Source of the DNA: Chitinophaga sp. XS-30
GTDB lineage: Bacteria; Bacteroidota; Bacteroidia; Chitinophagales; Chitinophagaceae
Direction: 5' to 3'
Assembly: GCF_008086345.1 (NCBI RefSeq)
Contig: NZ_CP043006.1
Span: 1,858,032-1,922,031 of the forward strand
DNA length: 64,000 nucleotides
Shown here: positions 1 to 8,775 of the stretch, one piece after another
Layout of the letters: each line of letters begins with the position of its first letter
How positions within the stretch are numbered: the stretch's first letter is position 1
Made by a program: the position numbers and the translations under genes
The notes under the pieces: generated by a model
Database searches by the model: none
The model's input: only the letters and a program-made list of their open reading frames with translations
What the model was told of the DNA's origin: nothing

Positions 1-822
1 GCCTTTCAATGGCGGTACACGCCACCAGGTGGCGGTGCGCAATTGACGGGGTCTTCTGCGCTGGTACGTCTCATGCGTGTGCTGAACCTGCATGTGATCC
101 CGGACCTGGATGTGCAAAGTCTTTCCGGCTCCGGTGTGGTGAAGACCTATGGCGGCGAGTTTGTACGGTATGAGAATAACCAGGTATTTTCTTCCGGGAA
201 TCTGGAAGAAGGCAATTTCATCGCCCGGACGGATTCCAAAACCGCACTGAATGGAACAGCGCATTACCTCGATGGTGTGCTGACGTTTACAGAAACGGCT
301 ATCGGCAGACATATTGAAAAGCTGGGGGCACCTGCCACATCCCCGTTCAACTATTTCTGGGAATACCTGCGACGCTCCACGATCTATACGGCATCTACCG
401 GGGACATTCTCAATGTGGCGGCGGGCTCTTTCTATACTTTCTTTATCCCGGACAATGACGCCATCCTGGCCGCTGTGAATGACGGCCTGTTGCCAGGGAC
501 CGGCACAGCTCCCAATAAAGTGCCGGACTTCAATCCTGCCGGCCTGGCTGAAAAAGCACTGGTGGAGAAGTTCATCAACTTTCACATTCTGAATAAAAAA
601 TCTGTTGCTACAGACGGGCAGGAGAGCGGTTCCTTCGAAACGCTTCTCCGGGATAACAACGGCGAGCCAACCAGCCTGTTTGTGAGTAACGCCGCACCCA
701 ATTCGATGCAGATAACGGATATGCATGCACGGGTTGTGGATGTAGTGCAATCCAGCAGCAATTACCTGAGTAACCGTTGCGTGATCCACCTGATCAGCGA
801 CTATTTAAAATATGTAGAATAA
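1..822 (+). CDS. FAS1 (fasciclin) domain protein, 5' end outside window
   Basis: The reading frame is open from base 1, so the N-terminus lies upstream; an apparent TTG start at 43 is only the first start-like codon in the window. The visible ~273 residues contain at least one FAS1-type domain: a YTFFIPDNDAI strand-loop followed by an FINFHIL segment and a terminal VIHLISDYLKYVE region, as in fasciclin repeats. FAS1 domains mediate adhesion or carbohydrate binding. It ends 7 bp before the SusC1 start and is probably co-transcribed with it. By analogy with the two FAS1 lipoproteins downstream it is likely a surface lipoprotein, but the lipobox is not visible. The family call is firm; the ligand is unknown. 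Confidence 0.8.
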   Translation, partial: AFQWRYTPPGGGAQLTGSSALVRLMRVLNLHVIPDLDVQSLSGSGVVKTYGGEFVRYENNQVFSSGNLEEGNFIARTDSKTALNGTAHYLDGVLTFTETAIGRHIEKLGAPATSPFNYFWEYLRRSTIYTASTGDILNVAAGSFYTFFIPDNDAILAAVNDGLLPGTGTAPNKVPDFNPAGLAEKALVEKFINFHILNKKSVATDGQESGSFETLLRDNNGEPTSLFVSNAAPNSMQITDMHARVVDVVQSSSNYLSNRCVIHLISDYLKYVE

Positions 823-829
823 CCTTTCT

Positions 830-3800
830 ATGCGCAATTTTACGAAAACAGTAGTAAGCTTGTTGGTGGTCATAGCATGCTGTGCGATCCCGGCAATGGC
901 CCAGGTGCCTGCCGAAACCACCATTGTAAAAGGGAAGGTGACGGATAAACGGACAAAGGAACCGCTCATCGGCGTTTCGGTGATGGAAATGGACGCGGAC
1001 GGGCGTATCATCAAAGGCACTGCCACGGACATTGAAGGCAACTTCGTACTGAAAGTAACCAATATGAAGAACCGTATTGGCGCCTCTTTCATCGGCTACC
1101 GCACTTTTTCACTGCCGCTCAATGGCCGCACCACCGTGAACTTTTCGCTGGAATACGGCTCCACGGACCTGGAGGAGTTTACCGTAACGTCAAAAGCTAC
1201 CGTGAATAACGGTATGATGAACATCAAAGAACGCAACTCCACTCTCGCCATCTCGAAGATCAATGCGAAAGAACTGGAAGAAATGCAATCCGCCAGTATC
1301 GATCAGGCTTTACAGGGCCGGTTGAGCGGGGTGGATATCACCGCATCCAGCGGAGATCCCGGCGCTGCCATGAGCATCCGCATCCGCGGCATATCTTCTA
1401 TCAGCAGCACCGGAAACCCTTTGATCGTAGTGGACGGGATGCCCTTTCAGACGGAAATCCCCGGTGATTTCAACTTCGGTTCCGCGGATGAGCAGGGCTA
1501 TGCACAGTTGCTGAACATATCGCCTGCCGATATCAAAGAGATATCCGTACTGAAAGATGCGGCAGCTACCGCTATATGGGGCTCCCGCGCGGCCAACGGC
1601 GTACTGGTGATCACCACAAAAAGAGGCGCAATGGGCAAACCTTCGCTCACCTACTCTTTTAAAGGCTCCGCTTCCGTATTGCCCGATCCCATCCCGATGC
1701 TGAACGGTGACCAGTATTCCACACTGATTCCCGAGGCATTTATTAACCGGAACGGCTCTACGCTAAATTCGCAGAACGTCCGGGAGTTCAACTACGATCC
1801 CAACGACCCCTACTGGTACTACAATTACAGTAATAATACCAACTGGATAGAGGAAATTTCCAGAACGGGCATTCTGCAGGACCATAATATCAGCATGAAC
1901 GGCGGCGGTGAAAAGGCGCGTTACTTTGCTTCCGTGGGGTATTTCGATCAGTCCGGCACAACCATCGGTACCGGTCTCAAACGCATGAACACCCGCATCA
2001 ACCTGGATTACCTCATTTCGGACAAGATCAAGATATTCACCAGCATAGCCTACACGCATACGGATCAGGACCGCAGTTATCTCAGTGCAAAGGACGGCGC
2101 TATCCGTGGAGTGGCATACATCAAAATGCCGAACATGAGCGTATTTGAATACGATGAACAAGGCAATGTATCTCCCACTTATTTCTCTCCGGCGCAGAAC
2201 GTACAGGGCGCCTACAGCCGCATTTACAATCCCGTGGCCATGGCCAAGGAGGCGAAGTACAGCGTGCTGGGAGAAAGGATCGTTCCGCGTTTCCAGATGG
2301 AGTACAATATCATCCCTGAGAAACTGAGGATCGTGGGAGATGTGCAGTTCGATATCAACAATACCAAGAACAAAAGCTTCCTGCCCCAGATCGCTACCGG
2401 CCGGCCCAATACCGAAACGGTCGTGAACAGGGCGTATGACGGGGATATAGATCTGTTTGGCGTGACTACAAAGCTGAGCATCGACTACAATCCCCGTTTC
2501 AAAAATACCGATCATAACCTGATCACTTTCTTCACGGTGATGACGGATGATTACAAATCCGTGAACCAGGAGATCATGACCTCCAATACGGCTTCCTCAC
2601 TGCTGCAGGACCCCTCCATTCCCTCGCGTACCCAGAACCAGGAGCTGCGCGCCGTATCCGGCATTTCGCAGACCAGGAGCATCGGCGCGGCATTGACGGG
2701 ACAGTATGAGTATAAGGACAAATACTTTATAAGCGGCACCATTCGCGGCGACGGCAACTCCCGCTTCGGCCCCAACTACAAGTACGGCCTGTTCCCTTCC
2801 GTTGGCGCCCGCTGGAGAGTGTCCGGGGAGAAGTTCATGAGCGGTGTCAAAAAGCTGGATGATCTCAGCTTCCGCGCCAGCTACGGTCTCAGCGGCGAAG
2901 CACCCCGCTATGACTACACCTTTTACAACCGCTATAACACCTTTACTTGGGGCTACCAGGGAGAAAGCGGTGTGTACCCCGCTACGATGGAACTGAAAAA
3001 CCTTCGCTGGCAGACGATCCATGGCGGCAACATAGGCGCCAATCTCTCCTGGATGGATGGCCGTTTCCGCCTCGATGCGGAAGTGTACCGCAACCGCACA
3101 AAGGACCTTTTCTTTGACGGCCTGCAGATCGCTTCCCATACCGGCTACAGCAATGTGAACATGAATGTGGGCGTACTGGATAATCAGGGCTGGGAGCTTG
3201 CCATCTTTACCACGCCCGTCAAAACAAAGAACTGGAGCATCGGCTTCGACTTCAATATCTCCCGCAATGAGAACATCATCCGCGAAATATCTGAATTCTA
3301 TCCGAACAGTAAAGGGGATGTCACCGCGCTCGGCCAATACATGAGCCTGCTGCAGGTAGACAATCCCTTCGGTTCCTTTTACGGCTACAAATACAAAGGC
3401 GTGTACAAGAATCAGGAAGCCACCGTGGCCAAAGGTCCGGATGGCAAACCGATCATCGGACCGAACGGGCAGACGGTGTATATGCGTTTCAACTATCCCA
3501 ACGTGGATTACATCTTCCAGCCGGGAGACGCCATTTATGAGGATATCAATAACGACGGCAACATCAATTATATGGACGTGGTGTACCTCGGTAACAGCAA
3601 TCCGCTGTTCTCCGGGGGCTTCGGGCCGAACTTCACCTGGAAGAATAAGATCCGCGTGACCACATTCTTCAACTTCCGTTACGGTTACGAAGTGGTGAAC
3701 GGCACAAAGATGAACACCACCAATATGCACGGATTCGATAACCAGAGCACCGCCGTGCTGCGCCGCTGGAGAAAAGAAGGCGATGAAACGGATATACCGC

Positions 3801-4102
3801 GCGCGATCATCGCTGGAGGGTATAACTGGCTCGGCAGCGATCGCTATGTGGAAGATGCCTCATTCCTCCGCTTCCGGCAAGTGACCGTGCGTTATACGTT
3901 TGACAACAAACAACTGGAAAGATTCAAAATGCGTTCGCTGAGCGTGTTCGCCACGGCGGAAAATCTTTTCACCCTGACGAAGTACACCGGTCAGGACCCC
4001 GAAGTAGGAGCGCTCGGCGCTGATCCCTTCCGCATCGCGTACGACTATTCCATGACGCCGCCGTCCAAAATATTCACTATCGGCTTGCAGGCAGGTTTTT
4101 AA
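830..4102 (+). CDS. SusC/RagA-family TonB-dependent outer membrane transporter (SusC1)
   Basis: A 1090-residue outer-membrane transporter that imports oligosaccharides with its SusD partner. A signal peptide ends near AIPAMAQ (residue ~25). A CarboxypepD_reg-like domain follows (residues ~33-120, VKGKVTDKRTKEPLIGVSV). The TonB plug spans ~130-265 with SIRIRGISSISSTGNPLIVV and the NGVLVITTKRG end. The rest is a beta-barrel ending in a hydrophobic/aromatic C-terminus (FTIGLQAGF). Length and order are typical of SusC. It lies 8 bp before SusD1. The glycan is inferred from the downstream pectinolytic enzymes to be rhamnogalacturonan oligosaccharides; the sequence itself does not show specificity. 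Confidence 0.96.
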   Translation: MRNFTKTVVSLLVVIACCAIPAMAQVPAETTIVKGKVTDKRTKEPLIGVSVMEMDADGRIIKGTATDIEGNFVLKVTNMKNRIGASFIGYRTFSLPLNGRTTVNFSLEYGSTDLEEFTVTSKATVNNGMMNIKERNSTLAISKINAKELEEMQSASIDQALQGRLSGVDITASSGDPGAAMSIRIRGISSISSTGNPLIVVDGMPFQTEIPGDFNFGSADEQGYAQLLNISPADIKEISVLKDAAATAIWGSRAANGVLVITTKRGAMGKPSLTYSFKGSASVLPDPIPMLNGDQYSTLIPEAFINRNGSTLNSQNVREFNYDPNDPYWYYNYSNNTNWIEEISRTGILQDHNISMNGGGEKARYFASVGYFDQSGTTIGTGLKRMNTRINLDYLISDKIKIFTSIAYTHTDQDRSYLSAKDGAIRGVAYIKMPNMSVFEYDEQGNVSPTYFSPAQNVQGAYSRIYNPVAMAKEAKYSVLGERIVPRFQMEYNIIPEKLRIVGDVQFDINNTKNKSFLPQIATGRPNTETVVNRAYDGDIDLFGVTTKLSIDYNPRFKNTDHNLITFFTVMTDDYKSVNQEIMTSNTASSLLQDPSIPSRTQNQELRAVSGISQTRSIGAALTGQYEYKDKYFISGTIRGDGNSRFGPNYKYGLFPSVGARWRVSGEKFMSGVKKLDDLSFRASYGLSGEAPRYDYTFYNRYNTFTWGYQGESGVYPATMELKNLRWQTIHGGNIGANLSWMDGRFRLDAEVYRNRTKDLFFDGLQIASHTGYSNVNMNVGVLDNQGWELAIFTTPVKTKNWSIGFDFNISRNENIIREISEFYPNSKGDVTALGQYMSLLQVDNPFGSFYGYKYKGVYKNQEATVAKGPDGKPIIGPNGQTVYMRFNYPNVDYIFQPGDAIYEDINNDGNINYMDVVYLGNSNPLFSGGFGPNFTWKNKIRVTTFFNFRYGYEVVNGTKMNTTNMHGFDNQSTAVLRRWRKEGDETDIPRAIIAGGYNWLGSDRYVEDASFLRFRQVTVRYTFDNKQLERFKMRSLSVFATAENLFTLTKYTGQDPEVGALGADPFRIAYDYSMTPPSKIFTIGLQAGF

Positions 4103-4110
4103 TTGTCTAA

Positions 4111-5619
4111 ATGAAATTTTACATGAAGCAACTGATCACATATACAGCTTTGTTCGCAGTCATCATCAGCACCGCTGCCTGCAACAAATGGCTTGACCTG
4201 AAGCCGCAGGACGGTATCGTGCGGGACGAGTTCTGGCAGACGAAGGAACAGGTGGACGCGGCCGTTACCGGCATCTACGCATCCCTGCTGGGAAGTCCTG
4301 ATAACAGCATTTCCCTCGCAGAATACTTCTTTATCTGGGGAGAGGCCCGTACAGATATGGTCAGCCCGGGATTCCGCGCCACCTCGGATGAATACGACCT
4401 GGTGAATGTCAACATCCTCCCCACCAACGTTTTCGCCAACTGGCGCGTAGTGTACCAATCCATCAACTATTGCAATACCGTTATCGATCTAGCTCCCGCT
4501 GTACGGGAGCTGGACAACACTTTCACGGAGGAACACCTGAACAGGGCAGTGGGAGAGGCGCTGGCGATCCGCAGCCTGCTCTACTTCTATCTCGTCAGAA
4601 CATTCGAAGAGGTGCCGCTGAAACTCAATGCCACAACCAGTGATGAAGACCTGGAGCCGGTAGCCAAATCGCCCGCTGCGGTGATCCTGGACCAGATCGT
4701 TGCAGATCTGAAAAAGGCAGAACCTTTTCTGCCACTGACCTATAACAACAGCGCCAAAGACAAAGGCCGCGCCACCCGCTATACGGTTAACGCCATCCTG
4801 GCGGATGTATATCTCTGGATGGAGAAATACACCGAGGCCGCCGCGGAATGCGACAAGATCATCAGCTCCAACCGTTTTGGGCTTATCGGCGGGGACCTGT
4901 CCCTTTTCAATGAGATCTATTTCAAAGGCAATTCCAGCGAAAGCATTTTTGAACTGCAGTTCGATGCGCAAAAGCTGAACCCCTTTTATTTCATGCATCA
5001 CACCTCCACCCGCAGATGGAGCGCCGCCGCTCATCTTATGGAAGAAGTATTCGGTGTGGATGTGATCAACCCCGAACCGGTTGTGGACAAAAGAGGGGAA
5101 GGCAATTCGCTCCGCGCTTCCGATCTCACCATATGGAAATACATCGGGGCAAATGATGCGGGCACCAGTTTCCGCGCCGCTGAACAGTCGTTTGCGCACT
5201 GGATATTTTACCGCTATGCTGATGTGCTGCTGATGAAGGCTGAAGCCATCAACCAGCTGGATCAGCCGCTGGAAGCGTCCCGCCTGGTAAAGACGGTCAG
5301 GGAGCGCGCCAATGCGCTGGACTTCTCCATTCCCATGGATTCCACCAGCGTACAGGGCATGGAAGAATTCATTCTCCTGGAAAGACAACGCGAGTTTGCC
5401 TTTGAAGGGAAACGCTGGTACGATGTGCTGCGCAATGCCAAAAGGAATAACTATCAGCAACTCATCTATCTCCTGAATATGGTAGGCGTCAGCATTCCGA
5501 AGGAAAGGCAGCAGGCAGCGTTCAACAAGCTCCGCGACAAGAACAGTCACTATATGCCGGTATACCAGTATGAGTTGCAGACCAACAAACTATTGGTGCA
5601 GAATCCTTTTTATAAATAA
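4111..5619 (+). CDS. SusD/RagB-family surface glycan-binding lipoprotein (SusD1)
   Basis: The lid-like lipoprotein partner of SusC1. A lipoprotein signal with lipobox STAAC precedes NKWLDLKPQDG, the usual SusD opening after the acylated cysteine. TPR-like helices and the C-terminal SusD region follow (RYADVLLMKAEAINQL, then LERQREFAFEGKRWYDVLR near residue 430). The annotated start at 4111 could be replaced by the in-frame ATG at 4123 (MKQLITY), which gives a more compact signal peptide. It begins 8 bp after SusC1. Binding of rhamnogalacturonan fragments is inferred from the locus only. Confidence 0.95.
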   Translation: MKFYMKQLITYTALFAVIISTAACNKWLDLKPQDGIVRDEFWQTKEQVDAAVTGIYASLLGSPDNSISLAEYFFIWGEARTDMVSPGFRATSDEYDLVNVNILPTNVFANWRVVYQSINYCNTVIDLAPAVRELDNTFTEEHLNRAVGEALAIRSLLYFYLVRTFEEVPLKLNATTSDEDLEPVAKSPAAVILDQIVADLKKAEPFLPLTYNNSAKDKGRATRYTVNAILADVYLWMEKYTEAAAECDKIISSNRFGLIGGDLSLFNEIYFKGNSSESIFELQFDAQKLNPFYFMHHTSTRRWSAAAHLMEEVFGVDVINPEPVVDKRGEGNSLRASDLTIWKYIGANDAGTSFRAAEQSFAHWIFYRYADVLLMKAEAINQLDQPLEASRLVKTVRERANALDFSIPMDSTSVQGMEEFILLERQREFAFEGKRWYDVLRNAKRNNYQQLIYLLNMVGVSIPKERQQAAFNKLRDKNSHYMPVYQYELQTNKLLVQNPFYK

Positions 5620-5633
5620 CTCAATTGCACGTT

Positions 5634-7337
5634 ATGACCAGGAAAGATCTTATATATCCCGTTACGCTGGCCCTTTTGCTGACCAGTGCCCTTATTACGG
5701 CGTGTAAGAAGAATGAAATAAAGATGACGACTACGGAGGATGTGAATATCGTGGGTTACCTGGACAAATACCCCGATTCATTTTCCATGTTCCGGCAGAT
5801 ACTTGACCTCACGGAGACCAGCGCATTCCTCAACGCGTATGGTGCCTACACCTGCTTTGCACCCACCAACAGCGGCGTGCAGGCGTGGATGGCGAAAAAT
5901 AATATCGCATCACTGGAAGCCGCGGATGTTGATCTGCTGAAAAACATGGTACAGTTCCATGTGCTTACAGATACCATCACCACTGCGGCATTCAAGGACG
6001 GGAAGCTGCCTGTGCCCACCATGTTCGGACAATACCTGGTGACCGGCGTGAATTTCGAAGGCGGTGTTTCCAGTTATATCGTCAACCGCCAGGCAGAGAT
6101 CACACAATCCAATATCAGGGTAGGTAACGGCATGATCCATCAGCTGAATGGTGTACTGGTACCTTCCTCTCTCACCATCGCCAAACAACTGGAAGCAAGA
6201 CCGGAATATTCCATCTTCGTGCAGGCGCTGAAAACGACCGGATTTTATGAAGTGCTGAATACCGTGGATGCGGATACCAGCAAGCGCTGGATGACAGTGG
6301 TGGCCGAAAGCAACAGCGCTTTGGCAGACAGCGGGTTCAGCTCGTATGCCGACCTGGAAGCCCGGTACTCTACCCTTGGCGACCCTTCCAACGTAAATGA
6401 CAGCCTGCACATGTATATCGCCTATCACATCATGAGTGGCGTGAAGTTCCTCGGAGATATTATTTCCTCGCCATCCCACGAAACCTTCCAGCCGCAGGAA
6501 GTGATCAGCATACAACTGGTTAACCAGAACGTGATCGTGAATGAGAATGAGTTCAACGGCATCATAGAAAAAGGCGTAGTGCTGAATCGTGTATCCAGCG
6601 ACAATGCGGCCACCAATGGCGTCTGGCATAATGCGGAGGCCCATTACAGCGTGAAATACCGCCCGCCGACAGCGGTGTACTGGAATGTGTCCTCCTTTGA
6701 AGAAGTGATGAAGCTTCCGGCAGTCTATCAGAAATCCAGCCTCACCTGGAGACGCCAGACAGAAGCCGACAAGCTGTTCAAGGATATTGACTGGGGATGG
6801 GGTTCCAATGCCGGCACCAATATTTTCACCTACAGCTACAGCACCACATCCAGTATCACCCGTTATGCAGTGAATAACGATTGTAACCAGCTGCCCATGG
6901 GCCTTCCCGCCCGTCCGGTATGGTGGGAAATGACCACTCCCCCCATTGTAAAAGGGAGATACAAGATATGGATGTGTTATGCCCGCAGCAAGCAATCCAG
7001 CAGCTCCAACATGCTCTGCCAGGTGACCGTGAACGGAGAGCTGATGCCGCGGACGTTCAATTTCACCGACCTGCGTCCCAAAGGCAGCGATGCAGAACTG
7101 GAAGCGATCGGATGGAAGCAGTACACCGAACCCAGGCCATACCCTTCGGATTCCAACTATGCAGCCAAACTGGTAGGGATATATGAATTCAAGACCACAC
7201 AAAGGCAGAAGATCCGCATCATTCCGATCAGCGGTACGCAGAACAACAACTTCCTGGACATGATCCATATCATCCCTGTGGATGAAGATCAGATACTCCC
7301 GAGGTTCAGCATAGACGGATCAAAAGTTTATAACTAA
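5634..7337 (+). CDS. FAS1-repeat lipoprotein with C-terminal beta-sandwich-like region
   Basis: About 567 residues from the ATG at 5634 (an in-frame ATG at 5625 is less likely). The lipoprotein signal ends at ALITAC followed by KKNE, so surface or periplasmic anchoring is predicted. Two FAS1-like units are visible: residues ~30-175 (GAYTCFAPTNSGVQAW, LLKNMVQFHVLTD, GNGMIHQLNGVL) and ~185-350 (SLHMYIAYHIM, a more degenerate copy). Residues ~355-567 form a separate Trp/Tyr-rich beta region ending NNFLDMIHIIPVD, which resembles the edge of a carbohydrate-binding jelly roll. It sits between SusD1 and a second FAS1 lipoprotein, the position where SusE/F-type glycan-binding proteins usually lie. 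The domain call is good; a glycan-binding role is inference. Confidence 0.85.
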   Translation: MTRKDLIYPVTLALLLTSALITACKKNEIKMTTTEDVNIVGYLDKYPDSFSMFRQILDLTETSAFLNAYGAYTCFAPTNSGVQAWMAKNNIASLEAADVDLLKNMVQFHVLTDTITTAAFKDGKLPVPTMFGQYLVTGVNFEGGVSSYIVNRQAEITQSNIRVGNGMIHQLNGVLVPSSLTIAKQLEARPEYSIFVQALKTTGFYEVLNTVDADTSKRWMTVVAESNSALADSGFSSYADLEARYSTLGDPSNVNDSLHMYIAYHIMSGVKFLGDIISSPSHETFQPQEVISIQLVNQNVIVNENEFNGIIEKGVVLNRVSSDNAATNGVWHNAEAHYSVKYRPPTAVYWNVSSFEEVMKLPAVYQKSSLTWRRQTEADKLFKDIDWGWGSNAGTNIFTYSYSTTSSITRYAVNNDCNQLPMGLPARPVWWEMTTPPIVKGRYKIWMCYARSKQSSSSNMLCQVTVNGELMPRTFNFTDLRPKGSDAELEAIGWKQYTEPRPYPSDSNYAAKLVGIYEFKTTQRQKIRIIPISGTQNNNFLDMIHIIPVDEDQILPRFSIDGSKVYN

Positions 7338-7351
7338 CAACAGGCACAATT

Positions 7352-8773
7352 ATGACACGTATATTTTTGATTATAACGCTGGCGATGATGTGCGGATGTA
7401 AAAAGTGGGACGACCATAATGCCGTCACCAGCGAAGACCTGAAGCATAACCTGTTCGCCTTGATCAGCCAGGATGCCTCATTAAGCCGGTTCGCTGAACT
7501 GCTGGAACAATCGGATTACGACGAAGTGATCGCTTCCTCCAAAACATTCACGGTATTCGCTCCGGATAACGATGCACTCGCTGCGCTGGACCCGGCGATC
7601 GTTAACGACCCCGAAAAGCTGAAGCTGTTTGTCGGCAATCACATCGCCAGCCAGTCCTGGTTCACAGTCGCTGCAGACACCATGCTGAATATTGAAATGC
7701 TGAACGGGAAGTATCACCGGATGCTCGGCAAAGCGGTAGCCGATGCTGTTATCACCACGGCAGACCGTTATGCAAAGAACGGTGTAGTGCAGGTGATAGA
7801 CAGGATGCTGCCGGCACTGGACAATACCTGGGAAGCCATTGAGAACAATACAGCGTTGCCTGCAAAGCAAAGGGCATACATGCTGTCGCTGTTCCGGAAT
7901 GTATTTGATGTGACCAATGCTGAGCAGATAGGTGTGAATCCCACCACCGGGGAACCCATTTACAAACCCGGCACAGACTCCATCCGCACGAACCTCTTCT
8001 GGCGGAATGTGCACGACCTCCGCGATGAATCAAAGCGCTTTACGCTCTTCATGCTGGAAGATGCCGCATGGGATACGGAGGTCACCAAGTTCAGCCCCTA
8101 CTTTGTCACCGGTACTGCGGACAGTACAACCGATCTCTCCGCCTGGGAAGTGGTGAAAGACTTTGCAACAGACAGCGCCTACACCCTGCAAACCCTGCCG
8201 GATGTGATCACTTCCCCGTCCGGCGTACCCGTACCGGTGGAAAAAACGCAGATCAAACAAACCATACAAACCAGCAATGGCGTGATCTACATTATGGGCA
8301 GGATAGATATAACGCCGGAACAGAAGCTTCGCCCCTTTCATATCGAAGCGGAAGAATACCGTTTGCAAAGTGTGGACAAGCGCAGCGTCACCTATTTCAG
8401 GGACCGGTTCAATTCACTGACACAGCTTGGCTTCAGGGATGTGCTGGTATTCAATCATGCGGTGGCGCGGTTTAACCTGAACTATCAGCTGCGCAATGTG
8501 TACAGCATGAAATATAAAGTGTACTGGGTAGCTGTGAATGATTTCCAGGCCAACAATTTTACGCAGAAACTGGGCATCGGGGACCCCTTATCCACTTTGC
8601 TGGACTATGTAACGGTAACGCCTGAGCATTATGAAGAGGTACTCGTCGGGGAGTTCACCCTGGATGCTTTCCATCCCGTGCTGGACCTTTATTTAACCGC
8701 CGCGAATACTACCAATGCGGCCAACAGCGCATTGGTATGCGATTACATCAGGCTGGAACCCTCATTCAATTAG
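7352..8773 (+). CDS. FAS1-domain lipoprotein with CBM-like C-terminus
   Basis: A 473-residue lipoprotein with a very short signal peptide and lipobox MMCGC, then KKWDDHN. One clear FAS1 unit occupies residues ~25-150 (KTFTVFAPDNDALAAL, LFVGNHIASQSW, NGVVQVIDRML). A second, degenerate unit follows to ~320. The C-terminus starts with FHIEAEEYRLQ, reminiscent of the opening strand of CBM6/CBM35-like modules, and ends SALVCDYIRLEP, similar to the end of the preceding gene product. It begins 14 bp after that gene. Its stop is 2 bp before the SusC2 start, so translational coupling is likely. Candidate surface glycan-binding protein; the ligand is unknown. Confidence 0.82.
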   Translation: MTRIFLIITLAMMCGCKKWDDHNAVTSEDLKHNLFALISQDASLSRFAELLEQSDYDEVIASSKTFTVFAPDNDALAALDPAIVNDPEKLKLFVGNHIASQSWFTVAADTMLNIEMLNGKYHRMLGKAVADAVITTADRYAKNGVVQVIDRMLPALDNTWEAIENNTALPAKQRAYMLSLFRNVFDVTNAEQIGVNPTTGEPIYKPGTDSIRTNLFWRNVHDLRDESKRFTLFMLEDAAWDTEVTKFSPYFVTGTADSTTDLSAWEVVKDFATDSAYTLQTLPDVITSPSGVPVPVEKTQIKQTIQTSNGVIYIMGRIDITPEQKLRPFHIEAEEYRLQSVDKRSVTYFRDRFNSLTQLGFRDVLVFNHAVARFNLNYQLRNVYSMKYKVYWVAVNDFQANNFTQKLGIGDPLSTLLDYVTVTPEHYEEVLVGEFTLDAFHPVLDLYLTAANTTNAANSALVCDYIRLEPSFN

Positions 8774-8775
8774 AT

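Noticed and set aside
5910..7268. 452-codon - strand open frame opposite the FAS1 lipoprotein gene
   Set aside because: Composition (His/Val/Gly-rich, no domain, no signal) is typical of an antisense shadow in GC-rich coding DNA.
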